From: a virus
Length of the DNA: 48,535 nucleotides
IMG/VR virus record: IMGVR_UViG_3300021389_002246
Span: 1-48,535 of that record
Direction: 5' to 3' (one strand)
Numbering within the stretch: position 1 is the stretch's first letter; each line of letters starts with the position of its first letter. A program made the position numbers and the translations under genes. Of the stretch, positions 16,946 through 24,921 are shown in pieces. Under the pieces are notes generated by a model, which worked only from the letters and a program-made list of their open reading frames with translations, was not told where the DNA came from and made no database searches.

Positions 16946-17155
16946 ATGAAAACAGCAATAAAATTTAAAGAAGTAACAAACATAGAACTAGGTGGGGTTG
17001 ATATGAACGACTATCCAGATTTCTGTGATGCATATGTAGAAAGTGCAGAAAAGTTAGATGGTACGCCACTAACTGATGTTGAACTAGAAGCGTTTAGCGA
17101 ACTAGATGAAACAGCATCTTATATTAATGAAAATGCATACGAAAGTTTATTTTAA
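16946..17155 (+). CDS. Hypothetical acidic protein
   Basis: 69 residues, very acidic, starting MKTAIKFKEVTNIELGG. The ATG at 16946 is chosen because AGGAG stands just ahead of it; the frame is also open upstream to 16874, inside the previous gene. The start falls one base after the previous stop. Function unknown; acidic early phage proteins can act as inhibitors or DNA mimics, but nothing here proves that. Confidence 0.6.
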   Translation: MKTAIKFKEVTNIELGGVDMNDYPDFCDAYVESAEKLDGTPLTDVELEAFSELDETASYINENAYESLF

Positions 17156-17166
17156 GAAAGGAAACA

Positions 17167-17517
17167 ATGATAGAATACAAAAAAGACAATCCACACCAAG
17201 ATATAGGAAAGCAGAAATTTAGAGTTAAAAAATACTTTTCTGCGTGGGTTGAATATGATGTAATTGCTGATTCAAAAGACGAAGCCGAGAATAAAGTTAT
17301 TGAACACGGTGGAATTGATAGAATTGAATGGCAAGATGGTTGTTTAGGTGATGCAGAAGTTTATGCATGTGATCATAATTTTGAAGACTCAGGTGATACA
17401 GTAAAAGTAGAAGAATGTGTACCATATGAAGATACAGACATTGACACAGGCGAAGACATGCTAAATTATGAAGATCCAGACTGGACTTCAGATGAATTTA
17501 GATGGAAAAAAGGTTGA
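17167..17517 (+). CDS. Hypothetical acidic protein
   Basis: 116 residues. The first half is a small alpha/beta domain (KFRVKKYFSAWVEYDVIADSK then DEAENKVIEHGG), similar in rhythm to small phage proteins that rework a DpnD/PcfM-like fold; the second half is strongly acidic. Its TGA stop lies within the TTGACA of the next promoter, so the two units abut without a terminator. Confidence 0.6.
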   Translation: MIEYKKDNPHQDIGKQKFRVKKYFSAWVEYDVIADSKDEAENKVIEHGGIDRIEWQDGCLGDAEVYACDHNFEDSGDTVKVEECVPYEDTDIDTGEDMLNYEDPDWTSDEFRWKKG

Positions 17518-17542
17518 CAAGTAAGACATCTTACTGTATACT
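17514..17542 (+). promoter_or_regulatory. Sigma70 promoter with palindromic spacer operator, second copy
   Basis: TTGACA (17514-17519), 17 nt, TATACT (17537-17542). It is identical to the promoter at 16461 from before the -35 to past the -10, including GTAAGACATCTTAC. The -35 overlaps a stop codon. Confidence 0.9.
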
Positions 17543-17582
17543 ATAAGTATAAACAATAAAAACTTAACTACTGGAGAATAAT

Positions 17583-17930
17583 ATGAATTTAGACTATGAT
17601 GTAAATGAAATTAAAACAATTGTTGCTCAAGCTAAAAAGGCAGCATATGAGGCCGCTGGTGATTATCTTGTTGAAAAACTAGATGGCAAAGACAATTATC
17701 CGTGTGGATTTGCATGGGTTAACATTCACGGTATTAAAGGTAATACTAAACTAGGTCGTGCAATGAAGGCCGCTGGTATTGAAAAATCATACAGTGGGTC
17801 ACACCAAATTTGGAACCCTGCTGGAGTTAACGTGCAAAACGTTGATGTTAAAGAAGCAGGTGCAGAAGCGGCAGCTGATGTATTTGAATCGTTTGGTTTT
17901 AAAGCATATGCTGGTTCGAGGTTAGACTAA
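17583..17930 (+). CDS. Conserved phage-type hypothetical protein
   Basis: 115 residues, with CGFAWVNIHGIKGNTKLGRA near residues 38-57 and a helical Ala-rich end (EAGAEAAADVFESFGFKAY). Composition and low complexity resemble a small protein common in T4-like marine phages. It is the first gene behind the second operator promoter, with TGGAG before the start. Function unknown. Confidence 0.6.
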   Translation: MNLDYDVNEIKTIVAQAKKAAYEAAGDYLVEKLDGKDNYPCGFAWVNIHGIKGNTKLGRAMKAAGIEKSYSGSHQIWNPAGVNVQNVDVKEAGAEAAADVFESFGFKAYAGSRLD

Positions 17931-17931
17931 G

Positions 17932-18093
17932 TTGGACCAAGCAACTATAAAATTGTACGAACACAGAATTGATAATTGTGTTCGTACTGCAAAACAAAAT
18001 CCCAAAGACAGTTGGGCATATAATTTTTGGATGACAACTGCCGGAACACTTTTAAGAAAACTAACTAGGAGTACAAATGAAAAACTTAATTAA
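17932..18093 (+). CDS. Possible small protein with TTG start
   Basis: A 53-codon frame (MDQATIKLYEHRIDNCVRTA..., then SWAYNFWMTTAGTLLRKL) fills the space between two genes and overlaps the ligase start by 17 nt. The helical, aromatic composition looks protein-like rather than random. There is no ATG and only a weak ribosome site, so it needs confirmation. Confidence 0.45.
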   Translation: MDQATIKLYEHRIDNCVRTAKQNPKDSWAYNFWMTTAGTLLRKLTRSTNEKLN

Positions 18094-19201
18094 ATTACCA
18101 ACTCTATTTAAACGTGATACAACTGGCAAGATTCGTATGTGGGAAGTAGAGTACGGTGAAGAAAATGGTTCAGCTGGTACAAGAACTATTAGTGGATTAA
18201 CTGATGGACAAAAAGTCATTAGTGAATGGAATCTAAGTACTCCAAAAAATGTTGGTAAAGTAAATGAAACTACAAGTTTAAGTCAAGCACAGGCCGAAGC
18301 CCAGGCATTATGGGATAAGCGTTCTGAAAAAGAGTATTTTGAAAACGTAGGGGATGTTGACTCTTATGAACAATTTAAGCCAATGCTTGCACATGATTAT
18401 ACTAAGCGTCCACAAAGTGAAGGTTGGAGTCAACCTAAGCTAGATGGAATTCGTTGTGTGGTTGATAGTAGAGGTATGTGGACACGGGCTGGTAAGCCTA
18501 TTACAAGTTGTCCTCATATTTGGGAATCATTAAAAGGTTATATGGAACAAAATCCACATCACATTTTAGATGGCGAACTTTACAATCATGAACTAAAAGC
18601 AAACTTCAATAAAATTACAAGTTTGGTTCGTAAGTTAAAAAGCACACCAGAAGATATTGCTGAAGCAAAAACTCTAGTTGAATATCATGTTTATGATATG
18701 TATGATAAATCAGCAACAGACATGAAGTTTACTAATCGTGTTAAACAAGCATATTGGACAAATAACGATTATGTAAAAATTGTAAAAACTGATTACTGTG
18801 AATCACAAGATCAACTAGATGCATTGTACAGTGAATACATGGAACAAGGCTATGAAGGTCAAATGGTGCGTAATGATGCAACATATGATAACAAACGTAG
18901 CAAGAATTTGCTAAAACGTAAAGAGTTTAAAACTGAAGAATTTGATGTTATCCAAGTACTAGAAGGTAAAGGTAATTGGAGTGGATATGCTAAACGTTTT
19001 ATTTTACGTGATAAAGATGGCAAAGAATTTGGTAGTGGAGTTAGAGGTCAACAAGCACAATTAAAAGAATTGTGGGAAATGCTTAATACTGCAAAAGGTA
19101 TGCCAAATTGGGCTACTTGTAGATACTTTGATTTAACACCAGACGGAGTTCCACGTTTTCCAGTAATTATTGACTATGGGCATGGAATTAGGCAAGATTA
19201 A
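18077..19201 (+). CDS. ATP-dependent DNA ligase
   Basis: Seals nicks in DNA during phage replication and repair. The nucleotidyl-transfer motif KLDGIR (Lys near residue 121) is followed by ILDGELYNHE, YHVYDMYD, EGQMVRN and LLKRKEF, the ordered motifs of ATP ligases. About 100 N-terminal residues (RMWEVEYGEENG... TISGLTDGQ) form an extra domain resembling the WGR-type start seen in marine phage ligases. It lies in the operon of the second operator promoter and is closed by a terminator. A catalytically degenerate ligase relative lies at 31818. Confidence 0.93.
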   Translation: MKNLIKLPTLFKRDTTGKIRMWEVEYGEENGSAGTRTISGLTDGQKVISEWNLSTPKNVGKVNETTSLSQAQAEAQALWDKRSEKEYFENVGDVDSYEQFKPMLAHDYTKRPQSEGWSQPKLDGIRCVVDSRGMWTRAGKPITSCPHIWESLKGYMEQNPHHILDGELYNHELKANFNKITSLVRKLKSTPEDIAEAKTLVEYHVYDMYDKSATDMKFTNRVKQAYWTNNDYVKIVKTDYCESQDQLDALYSEYMEQGYEGQMVRNDATYDNKRSKNLLKRKEFKTEEFDVIQVLEGKGNWSGYAKRFILRDKDGKEFGSGVRGQQAQLKELWEMLNTAKGMPNWATCRYFDLTPDGVPRFPVIIDYGHGIRQD

Positions 19202-19216
19202 TTTAAATTAATTTAA

Positions 19217-19243
19217 AAACCCTTGTTTTTCAAGGGTTTTTTT
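19217..19243 (+). terminator. Rho-independent terminator, copy 2 of a repeated cassette
   Basis: Stem AAACCCTTG/CAAGGGTTT, loop TTTTT, then T run. One base of the loop differs from the copy at 16411. Confidence 0.92.
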
Positions 19244-19256
19244 ATGGCTATAAAGG

Positions 19257-19285
19257 TTGACAACCAAGACATCTTATCGTATACT
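19257..19285 (+). promoter_or_regulatory. Sigma70 promoter, variant of the operator family
   Basis: TTGACA (19257-19262), 17 nt, TATACT (19280-19285). The spacer keeps the palindrome core AAGACATCTT but not the outer bases of the copies at 16461 and 17514. It is followed by the same TAGTTAATAAAA leader as the first copy. Confidence 0.88.
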
Positions 19286-19316
19286 ATATGTATAGTTAAT
19301 AAAAAAGGAGATAAAA

Positions 19317-19667
19317 ATGCAAACACAAATAGAAACATTAAAAGGTAAAATTAAAGCAGATTACATTAGATGGACTACTAAAGGTGGTACAGAAGAACTG
19401 TCAGGTTACTTTAAAGAAACTGTTGATAAGTTTGATGATAGTATAACTGTTAAAGCTGGTAAAAAATATACAAAGATCATTAGAGATAATGGTGTTTGGG
19501 GTTTTATTGCCAATGATGATTTTGTAACGTCAAACGGTAAAGCATTTAAGAAAGGCGATATTCTTAAAGCAGCTGGTTGGCAAGCACCTGCACTAAACAG
19601 TGCAAGAGGAAACATTTTTGATGATGATTATTCCATCGCATGGACTGGTCCTCATTACTTAAAATAG
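19317..19667 (+). CDS. Conserved phage-type hypothetical protein
   Basis: 116 residues, beta-rich, with AGKKYTKIIRDNGVWGFIAN and FKKGDILKAAGWQAPALN, a pattern resembling small SH3-like barrels. It is first in the third cassette-controlled unit behind AAAAGGAG. No enzymatic motif; function unknown. Confidence 0.6.
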   Translation: MQTQIETLKGKIKADYIRWTTKGGTEELSGYFKETVDKFDDSITVKAGKKYTKIIRDNGVWGFIANDDFVTSNGKAFKKGDILKAAGWQAPALNSARGNIFDDDYSIAWTGPHYLK

Positions 19668-19676
19668 GAAATAAAA

Positions 19677-20189
19677 ATGGACGTTATTCAAAAAGCAGAT
19701 TTGTTCGCTAGTGTGGCTCATGCCGCAATTGGACAAAAACGCAAATACAGTGGAGTGGACTACATAGTTCACCCACGTAGAGTATCTAAAATTGTTGCTG
19801 ATTACGATGGCACAAACGAAATGATAGCGGCCGCATTGTTGCATGACGTGTTGGAAGATACATATGTAACCAGTGAAATGATTGCAGAGGAGTTTGGTTG
19901 GAAGATCCACAAGTTGGTTGTTGAGCTTACTGATACTAGCAAGCCAGAAGATGGAAACCGTGCAAAGCGTAAGGCAATTGACGCAGAGCGTTTGAGTCAT
20001 GCAAGTTACGAAGCACAAATTGTTAAACTTGCAGATCTCATAGACAACAGTGATGATATTGAAGCAAATGATCCAAGTTTTGCTAAAGTATTCTTAAAAG
20101 AAAAAGCACACCTTATTAATGTTATGGATAAAGTACATTTGCATCCTTTATATCCTATAGCAGTTGGTGTAGTTAACGGAGGTAAATAG
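19677..20189 (+). CDS. HD-domain hydrolase of the SpoT/MESH1 type
   Basis: The 170 residues match the stand-alone (p)ppGpp hydrolase domain: AHAAIGQKRKYSGVDYIVHP with the first metal His, ALLHDVLEDT holding the HD and ED pairs, and VKLADLIDN in place of the SpoT KLADRLHN. There is no synthetase domain. Such enzymes remove the 3' pyrophosphate of (p)ppGpp, so this protein could relieve the host stringent response during infection. The alternative is hydrolysis of another nucleotide, because LIDN differs from the usual sequence. Confidence 0.75.
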   Translation: MDVIQKADLFASVAHAAIGQKRKYSGVDYIVHPRRVSKIVADYDGTNEMIAAALLHDVLEDTYVTSEMIAEEFGWKIHKLVVELTDTSKPEDGNRAKRKAIDAERLSHASYEAQIVKLADLIDNSDDIEANDPSFAKVFLKEKAHLINVMDKVHLHPLYPIAVGVVNGGK

Positions 20190-20193
20190 TATT

Positions 20194-20409
20194 ATGATAG
20201 GATTAGATTTAATGATTATATTGGGCATTTTTACAATGGCCTGTGCATACTTTAGTCAACGAACTGGATATAGACAGGGCGTAAATGAAGGTATGGAATC
20301 GACTCTACAACTACTTGAAAACGGAGGCTATATTAAAATAGTCGAAGACAAATCAACTGGTATACAAGAAATACAGAAGGTACCAAATGGAAACAACACC
20401 AACACATAA
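20194..20409 (+). CDS. Small single-pass membrane protein
   Basis: 71 residues with one N-terminal hydrophobic segment (LDLMIILGIFTMACAYF) and a soluble acidic tail, so probably N-out or N-in single pass. It overlaps the next gene by 23 nt. Function unknown. Confidence 0.6.
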   Translation: MIGLDLMIILGIFTMACAYFSQRTGYRQGVNEGMESTLQLLENGGYIKIVEDKSTGIQEIQKVPNGNNTNT

Positions 20410-21238
20410 ACTATTCACTTTAGAACAATTACAAGATTATCAGCAAGCAGGTAAATGGCCACTTGCTGATTCTACATTGTTGTCTACAAAATATGCAGAC
20501 CGATGGGAAATGTCTAAGAAACTACATGATAAAATTGATTTAGATTTTTTTAAAAAACATAATACTAAACATGAGCTTGAAGAATGGAGCGACAACGATA
20601 TCCCTAATAAGATTTATTCAAATCTACATTCAGGAAATGCTATTGGGTGGGATCAAGATTTTATAGCAGGTCCAGAGTCATTTGGATGGGACAATGATAA
20701 TATTAAATCTGATGAAACTGTACAAAGAAGTAAAGTATATTTTTATCAATGGACCGAGGAAGAACTTACTTCCCCTGCACCAGAAGAATTTAGTTATTTT
20801 ATAGAAATGCATAAAGATTTTAAATCAGTGGCAGAACATTACTTGTATGAAAACTACTCAGATCAAGCAGATCAATGGGAGAAATTAGTTCTTTACAAAT
20901 TAATGATTATCAAGTATAATACTCCTAGTGCTACAGAAAAAAATCGTACAGAACATAGAAAACATAATTCTAAACGATTTGGCCAACATCATTGCGATGA
21001 AACATTAGGTGGGTTACACTTAGGTGAAAACTATTCAGAGTTTTGGGCAGAAAATACTAAAACAAAAGAACGAGATATGATTACAGAACTAGCAGAGAAT
21101 AAAATGTTATGGATGCATGGAGAACATGCAGAACAAAGCGGGTGGATCCCGACATATCATGGAATGCAACATAATCCACAAGAAGACCTAGGAGATAGGT
21201 ATAGTATAATTATGGATTTACAAGTAAGATATAAATAG
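20387..21238 (+). CDS. Putative 2OG-Fe(II) oxygenase-like protein
   Basis: 283 residues. The second half contains [17 protein letters not shown] with an HxD-like pair, then [12 protein letters not shown], and finally [20 protein letters not shown], where a distal His and Arg could complete the facial triad and 2-oxoglutarate site. The N-terminal half is helical and unrecognised. The gene stands directly before clpP. Family assignment is tentative and based on motif order. Confidence 0.45.
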   Translation: METTPTHKLFTLEQLQDYQQAGKWPLADSTLLSTKYADRWEMSKKLHDKIDLDFFKKHNTKHELEEWSDNDIPNKIYSNLHSGNAIGWDQDFIAGPESFGWDNDNIKSDETVQRSKVYFYQWTEEELTSPAPEEFSYFIEMHKDFKSVAEHYLYENYSDQADQWEKLVLYKLMIIKYNTPSATEKNRTEHRKHNSKRFGQHHCDETLGGLHLGENYSEFWAENTKTKERDMITELAENKMLWMHGEHAEQSGWIPTYHGMQHNPQEDLGDRYSIIMDLQVRYK

Positions 21239-21246
21239 GAGATAAT

Positions 21247-21834
21247 ATGTTAATACCAACAGTAATTGAGACAACAGGCAGAGGCGAACGTGCATACGAC
21301 ATTTACAGTCGTTTGCTTAAAGATCGTATTGTAATGCTTAACGGAGAAGTTAACGACCATACAGCAAATTTAGTAGTTGCACAAATGCTATTTTTGGAAT
21401 CACAAAATAGTGCAGAAGATATTAATTTTTACATTAATAGTCCAGGTGGTGCAGTAACTTCGGGACTAGGTATATATGACACAATGCAATTTATTAAATC
21501 TCCAGTAAGCACAATTGTAATGGGTCAAGCATGTAGCATGGGTAGTTTCCTTGCTATGGCAGGTGAGCCGGGCAAACGTTTAGTATTGCCAAATTCACGT
21601 ACAATGATTCACCAACCAAGCGGTGGTGCAGGCGGACAAGCAACTGATATGCAAATTCAAGTTGAAGAGATTCTTAAAATGAAAAAGAACCTAACAGAAA
21701 TTTATGTTAAACATAATAGTGTAGGTAAAACATATGAAGAATTGGCATCAGCTATGGAACGTGATAATTTTATGTCAGCACAAGAAGCCGTAGATTTTGG
21801 CCTAGCAGATAAGGTTATTGTTCGAAAAGCATAA
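21247..21834 (+). CDS. clpP: ClpP protease subunit
   Basis: ClpP forms the barrel-shaped serine protease that degrades proteins fed in by ClpX or ClpA. The catalytic triad is visible: Ser97 in GQACSMGSF, His122 in [10 protein letters not shown] and Asp173 in MERDNFMSA. Length (195) equals the bacterial enzyme after short propeptide loss, so it should be active. Both matching unfoldases (24911 and 45452) and the adaptor ClpS (27489) are in this window. AGGAG precedes the start. Confidence 0.96.
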   Translation: MLIPTVIETTGRGERAYDIYSRLLKDRIVMLNGEVNDHTANLVVAQMLFLESQNSAEDINFYINSPGGAVTSGLGIYDTMQFIKSPVSTIVMGQACSMGSFLAMAGEPGKRLVLPNSRTMIHQPSGGAGGQATDMQIQVEEILKMKKNLTEIYVKHNSVGKTYEELASAMERDNFMSAQEAVDFGLADKVIVRKA

Positions 21835-21856
21835 TATAATTGTAATACTGTATTTG

Positions 21857-21864
21857 CATAAATA
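21857..21864 (+). promoter_or_regulatory. Late promoter motif, leaderless arrangement
   Basis: CATAAATA ends only 5 nt before the next ATG, so a transcript starting at the usual distance would have almost no leader. Confidence 0.55.
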
Positions 21865-21869
21865 ATAGT

Positions 21870-22559
21870 ATGAAGATACACGATATATTAGAAACAGAAC
21901 AAGTACTCGAAGGTCCAAACGATCCTCACATATTTAAAGCAGTATTCCTAGCAGGTGGTCCTGGTTCGGGTAAAAGCTATGTGGCTCAGAAACTATTAAC
22001 TGGCGGCGGTTTAAGACCTCTTAATAGTGATGACGTCTATGAGTATCTTGCTAAAAAACACAATATTGATTTAAGTGACCCTGATGTTATTGGAAGCGAT
22101 AAAGGACAAGAACTCCGTAGCCGTGCTAAAGAGATTACTAAAACAAGAGAAGACTTATATTTAGATGGTCGTCTAGGTTTAGTTATTGATGGCACAGGTA
22201 AAGATGTATCTAAAGTATCACAAGCTAAATCCCAATTGGGGCAGTTAGGATACGACACTATGATGTTATTTGTTAACACAAGTGAAGAGGTAGCACAAGA
22301 ACGTAATCTACAAAGAACCAGAGTATTATCAAATGATATGGTAAAGATTATGTGGCAACGTGTACAACAAAATATAATGAAATTCCAACAAGTCTTTGGA
22401 GCTGCAAAGTTCCACGTAATAGACAACAGTGGTGGGTTAGAAGACCCCGATCGTAAAGAAAACTTTGATACGGTATATAGAGAAGTACAAAAGTTTTTAA
22501 ATGATCCTCCATCTAAAAGAGCCGCCAAGGCATGGTTAGCCAAGAATACTAAAACATAG
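21870..22559 (+). CDS. P-loop kinase of the zeta-toxin/AAA type
   Basis: The 229-residue product has Walker A GGPGSGKSY (near residues 30-38), a following NSDDVYEYLAKK segment, and LVIDGTGKD, as in zeta-toxin-like and polynucleotide-kinase-like small P-loop kinases. The C-terminal part is helical and basic (SKRAAKAWLAKN). Relatives occur in T4-like marine phages without a proven substrate. No antitoxin is seen beside it, so a toxin role is not supported. Confidence 0.65.
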   Translation: MKIHDILETEQVLEGPNDPHIFKAVFLAGGPGSGKSYVAQKLLTGGGLRPLNSDDVYEYLAKKHNIDLSDPDVIGSDKGQELRSRAKEITKTREDLYLDGRLGLVIDGTGKDVSKVSQAKSQLGQLGYDTMMLFVNTSEEVAQERNLQRTRVLSNDMVKIMWQRVQQNIMKFQQVFGAAKFHVIDNSGGLEDPDRKENFDTVYREVQKFLNDPPSKRAAKAWLAKNTKT

Positions 22560-22582
22560 TATTTAAGTACCACCAAAAATAG

Positions 22583-22590
22583 CATAAATA
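22583..22590 (+). promoter_or_regulatory. Late promoter motif before nuclease gene
   Basis: CATAAATA lies 47 nt before the start at 22638. Just downstream (22593-22616) a weak stem AAGCAGTT/AACTGTTT is followed by T residues; it could be a leader hairpin or weak terminator. Confidence 0.5.
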
Positions 22591-22637
22591 TTAAGCAGTT
22601 CAAATATTAACTGTTTTTATATTAGATAAGGAATTTT

Positions 22638-22991
22638 ATGTATACATATAAAGCAAAATTAGTAAGAGTAATAAACGGTGATACTTTGGACATTGAAATC
22701 GATCTAGGTTTTGATATTATAATCAAACAACGATTAAAATTGTATGGAATTGATACTCCTGACAGTAGATCAACGAATACAGAAATTAAACAAAAAGGGC
22801 TTGACGTAAAGCAACGCCTTATGGATTTATTAACAAAAGAATTTAAAGTAGAAACTATGCTTAACAAACGTGGAAAGTATGGTCGTATACTTGGCAATAT
22901 ATATGTTACTGATAATAAAAGTAACGAGATTTGTATAAACGAATTGTTAGTCTCTGAGGGACTAGCAGTGCGTTATAACATCGGGAAATAA
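22638..22991 (+). CDS. Cytoplasmic thermonuclease-like protein with DTPD variant
   Basis: SNase-family protein of 117 residues without signal peptide. Motifs are VINGDT, RLKLYGIDTPDSR and KYGRILGNIY. The usual catalytic Glu in DTPE is Asp here, while both Arg positions are kept, so activity may be altered. It differs from the secreted copy at 10392. The start of the following membrane gene is one base after its stop. Confidence 0.82.
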   Translation: MYTYKAKLVRVINGDTLDIEIDLGFDIIIKQRLKLYGIDTPDSRSTNTEIKQKGLDVKQRLMDLLTKEFKVETMLNKRGKYGRILGNIYVTDNKSNEICINELLVSEGLAVRYNIGK

Positions 22992-22992
22992 T

Positions 22993-24471
22993 ATGAAGTT
23001 ATTCAGCATCTGGACAATATTTGTAGCCTTATCTATAAGTGCTGTGGCGGCCTACTACAGCATTGTTGGACTTGTGGCTATTTTTGCTAGTGCTGTAATA
23101 CCGATTATTATCATGGGGTCTGTGCTAGAAGTAGGCAAGCTAACATCAGCTGTTTGGTTGCACATGAACTGGAAATCAGCTCCATTTTTAATTAAGACGT
23201 ATCTCACTATAGCCGTCGTTATGCTTATGTTTATTACGAGCATGGGTATCTTTGGATTTTTATCAAAAGCACACATTGAACAAACTAGTGCGGCTAGTGA
23301 GAACGTTGCCCAAATTGAACGAATTGAAGAAAGCATAGTAAGAAATAAATTAATTATTACCAAATCAGAAGATAAAATTATTAAATTAGAAGCAGTTGAT
23401 GTTTCTTTAGATGATGGAATACAAGATAAAATACGTATAGAGCAACAAAGAATTGAAAACGCATACACAGGTGTACAACCATCAATAGACGAACAGAATG
23501 CAATTATAGTTGCAGAAACTAAATCTAAAGCAAATGCTATAGCACCGTTTGAAACAGAATTAGCTAACATTATTAAAAAACTAGCATTAATGGATGAGTA
23601 TTCTGTTAATGGCGAGATTGAAAAAATGCAAGGACTATTGGGTGTTAGACAAGATGGTATACTTGGTTGGAATACTAGAGAAGCATTAAAGAAATTTAAA
23701 GAAGATAATAATAAAGCAAAAGGACTAGCAGGTTATCAGCTAAATAAAGTTAGAGAAGAATTTGATAATTCTGTTATCAAAGATGCTAGAGCTGAGATTA
23801 AAAGAATTAGAATGTTAGCAGAGCAACAGATTGCAGACTCTAATGCATTAATTACTAGGTTAAGAGCACAACTTGGACAAGGACAACAAGAAGATAATTC
23901 AGCGTTAATTACTTCACAACGTAATTTAATTACTGATTCTGAAGACAAGTTGGAATCACTTTACACTACAAAATATACACTAGAAGGTGAAAGTAGAAAA
24001 CTAGAAGCAGAAGTTGGACCTGTAAAATATATTGCAGAACTAATTTATGGTCAAGATCCAACCAGAAATGTCTTGGAAGAAACAGTAAGATATGTTATAC
24101 TAGTACTTGTATTTGTATTTGATCCTTTAGCAGTTGTACTTGTTCTTGCAGGAATATCTGGATTAGGATTACGCAAACCAATAAAGGAAATATATGAGCC
24201 AAAAAAAGAACCCAAAAAAAATGAAATTAGTACAGATACCAAAAATGTCGCCAGTATTAAGAAAAATGATTTGGGTACTAAAAAGGACAACAAGTCTACC
24301 AAAAAACCTGTTGTTCAAAATGAAGTACATGAAGAAGATATAATCCATGTTGATTCAAAAGGTAAGGAATATACAATTGATAAACATGGAAATAGAAAGT
24401 ATCTCATTGAACAACTACAATACGACCTCAACGACATATCAAAAAAATTACAACAACAAAAGAAAAATTAA
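22993..24471 (+). CDS. Large membrane protein with coiled coil and peptidoglycan-binding-like segment
   Basis: 492 residues. Three N-terminal hydrophobic segments (about 5-25, 27-50, 69-92), a long charged coiled coil (about 100-330) and another hydrophobic stretch near 355-385 before a Lys-rich tail. Inside the coil, GLLGVRQDGILGWNTREALK resembles the D-G-x-x-G-x-x-T core of PG_binding_1 domains, so the loop may touch cell wall material. It could act in envelope remodelling or host takeover; no specific family is known to me. Confidence 0.6.
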   Translation: MKLFSIWTIFVALSISAVAAYYSIVGLVAIFASAVIPIIIMGSVLEVGKLTSAVWLHMNWKSAPFLIKTYLTIAVVMLMFITSMGIFGFLSKAHIEQTSAASENVAQIERIEESIVRNKLIITKSEDKIIKLEAVDVSLDDGIQDKIRIEQQRIENAYTGVQPSIDEQNAIIVAETKSKANAIAPFETELANIIKKLALMDEYSVNGEIEKMQGLLGVRQDGILGWNTREALKKFKEDNNKAKGLAGYQLNKVREEFDNSVIKDARAEIKRIRMLAEQQIADSNALITRLRAQLGQGQQEDNSALITSQRNLITDSEDKLESLYTTKYTLEGESRKLEAEVGPVKYIAELIYGQDPTRNVLEETVRYVILVLVFVFDPLAVVLVLAGISGLGLRKPIKEIYEPKKEPKKNEISTDTKNVASIKKNDLGTKKDNKSTKKPVVQNEVHEEDIIHVDSKGKEYTIDKHGNRKYLIEQLQYDLNDISKKLQQQKKN

Positions 24472-24921
24472 ATGAAAATTGATAACAGTAGTTACACTGT
24501 AACACCCCCAGACCTTTATATGACAGAACATGGAATAAGTATTCTTATTTCAAGTACTAACAACGAACTAATTATACCAGTAAAAGAATTATTTGAAAAA
24601 TTTATAGCAACAAGCATTGTATTTCTTGTTCAAAACAAAAAAACAAATTCAGAAACATTACCATGGATGTGGAATGTATCTAAAACATGTGATTTTATGA
24701 TCATTGACGTAGATACTTGTGCATGGGAAGACATAATGGCAGGACTTTTAAAGTCAAAAGAAGAAGAAAATACTGTCCTATTTTACAGCGATAAATATAA
24801 GAGAAGAGAAACTGTAAAATTAATAAATGCTACAGGCACTAATCTAGTTGTGAGATCATTAGCTGATATAAACAACTATATAAAACTACAAATGAGCCCA
24901 GAATATTTTAATGAATCCTAG
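24472..24921 (+). CDS. Hypothetical protein
   Basis: 149 residues with an alpha/beta look (FMIIDVDTCAWEDIMAGLL; ENTVLFYSDKYKRR) that recalls receiver-like or Rossmann-type folds, but no motif is decisive. It begins directly after the membrane gene and overlaps clpX by 11 nt. Function unknown. Confidence 0.55.
   Translation: MKIDNSSYTVTPPDLYMTEHGISILISSTNNELIIPVKELFEKFIATSIVFLVQNKKTNSETLPWMWNVSKTCDFMIIDVDTCAWEDIMAGLLKSKEEENTVLFYSDKYKRRETVKLINATGTNLVVRSLADINNYIKLQMSPEYFNES

Noticed and set aside
21870-22559. Zeta toxin of a toxin-antitoxin pair
   Set aside because: Only the P-loop kinase core fits; no small antitoxin gene is adjacent and the flanking genes belong to other units.
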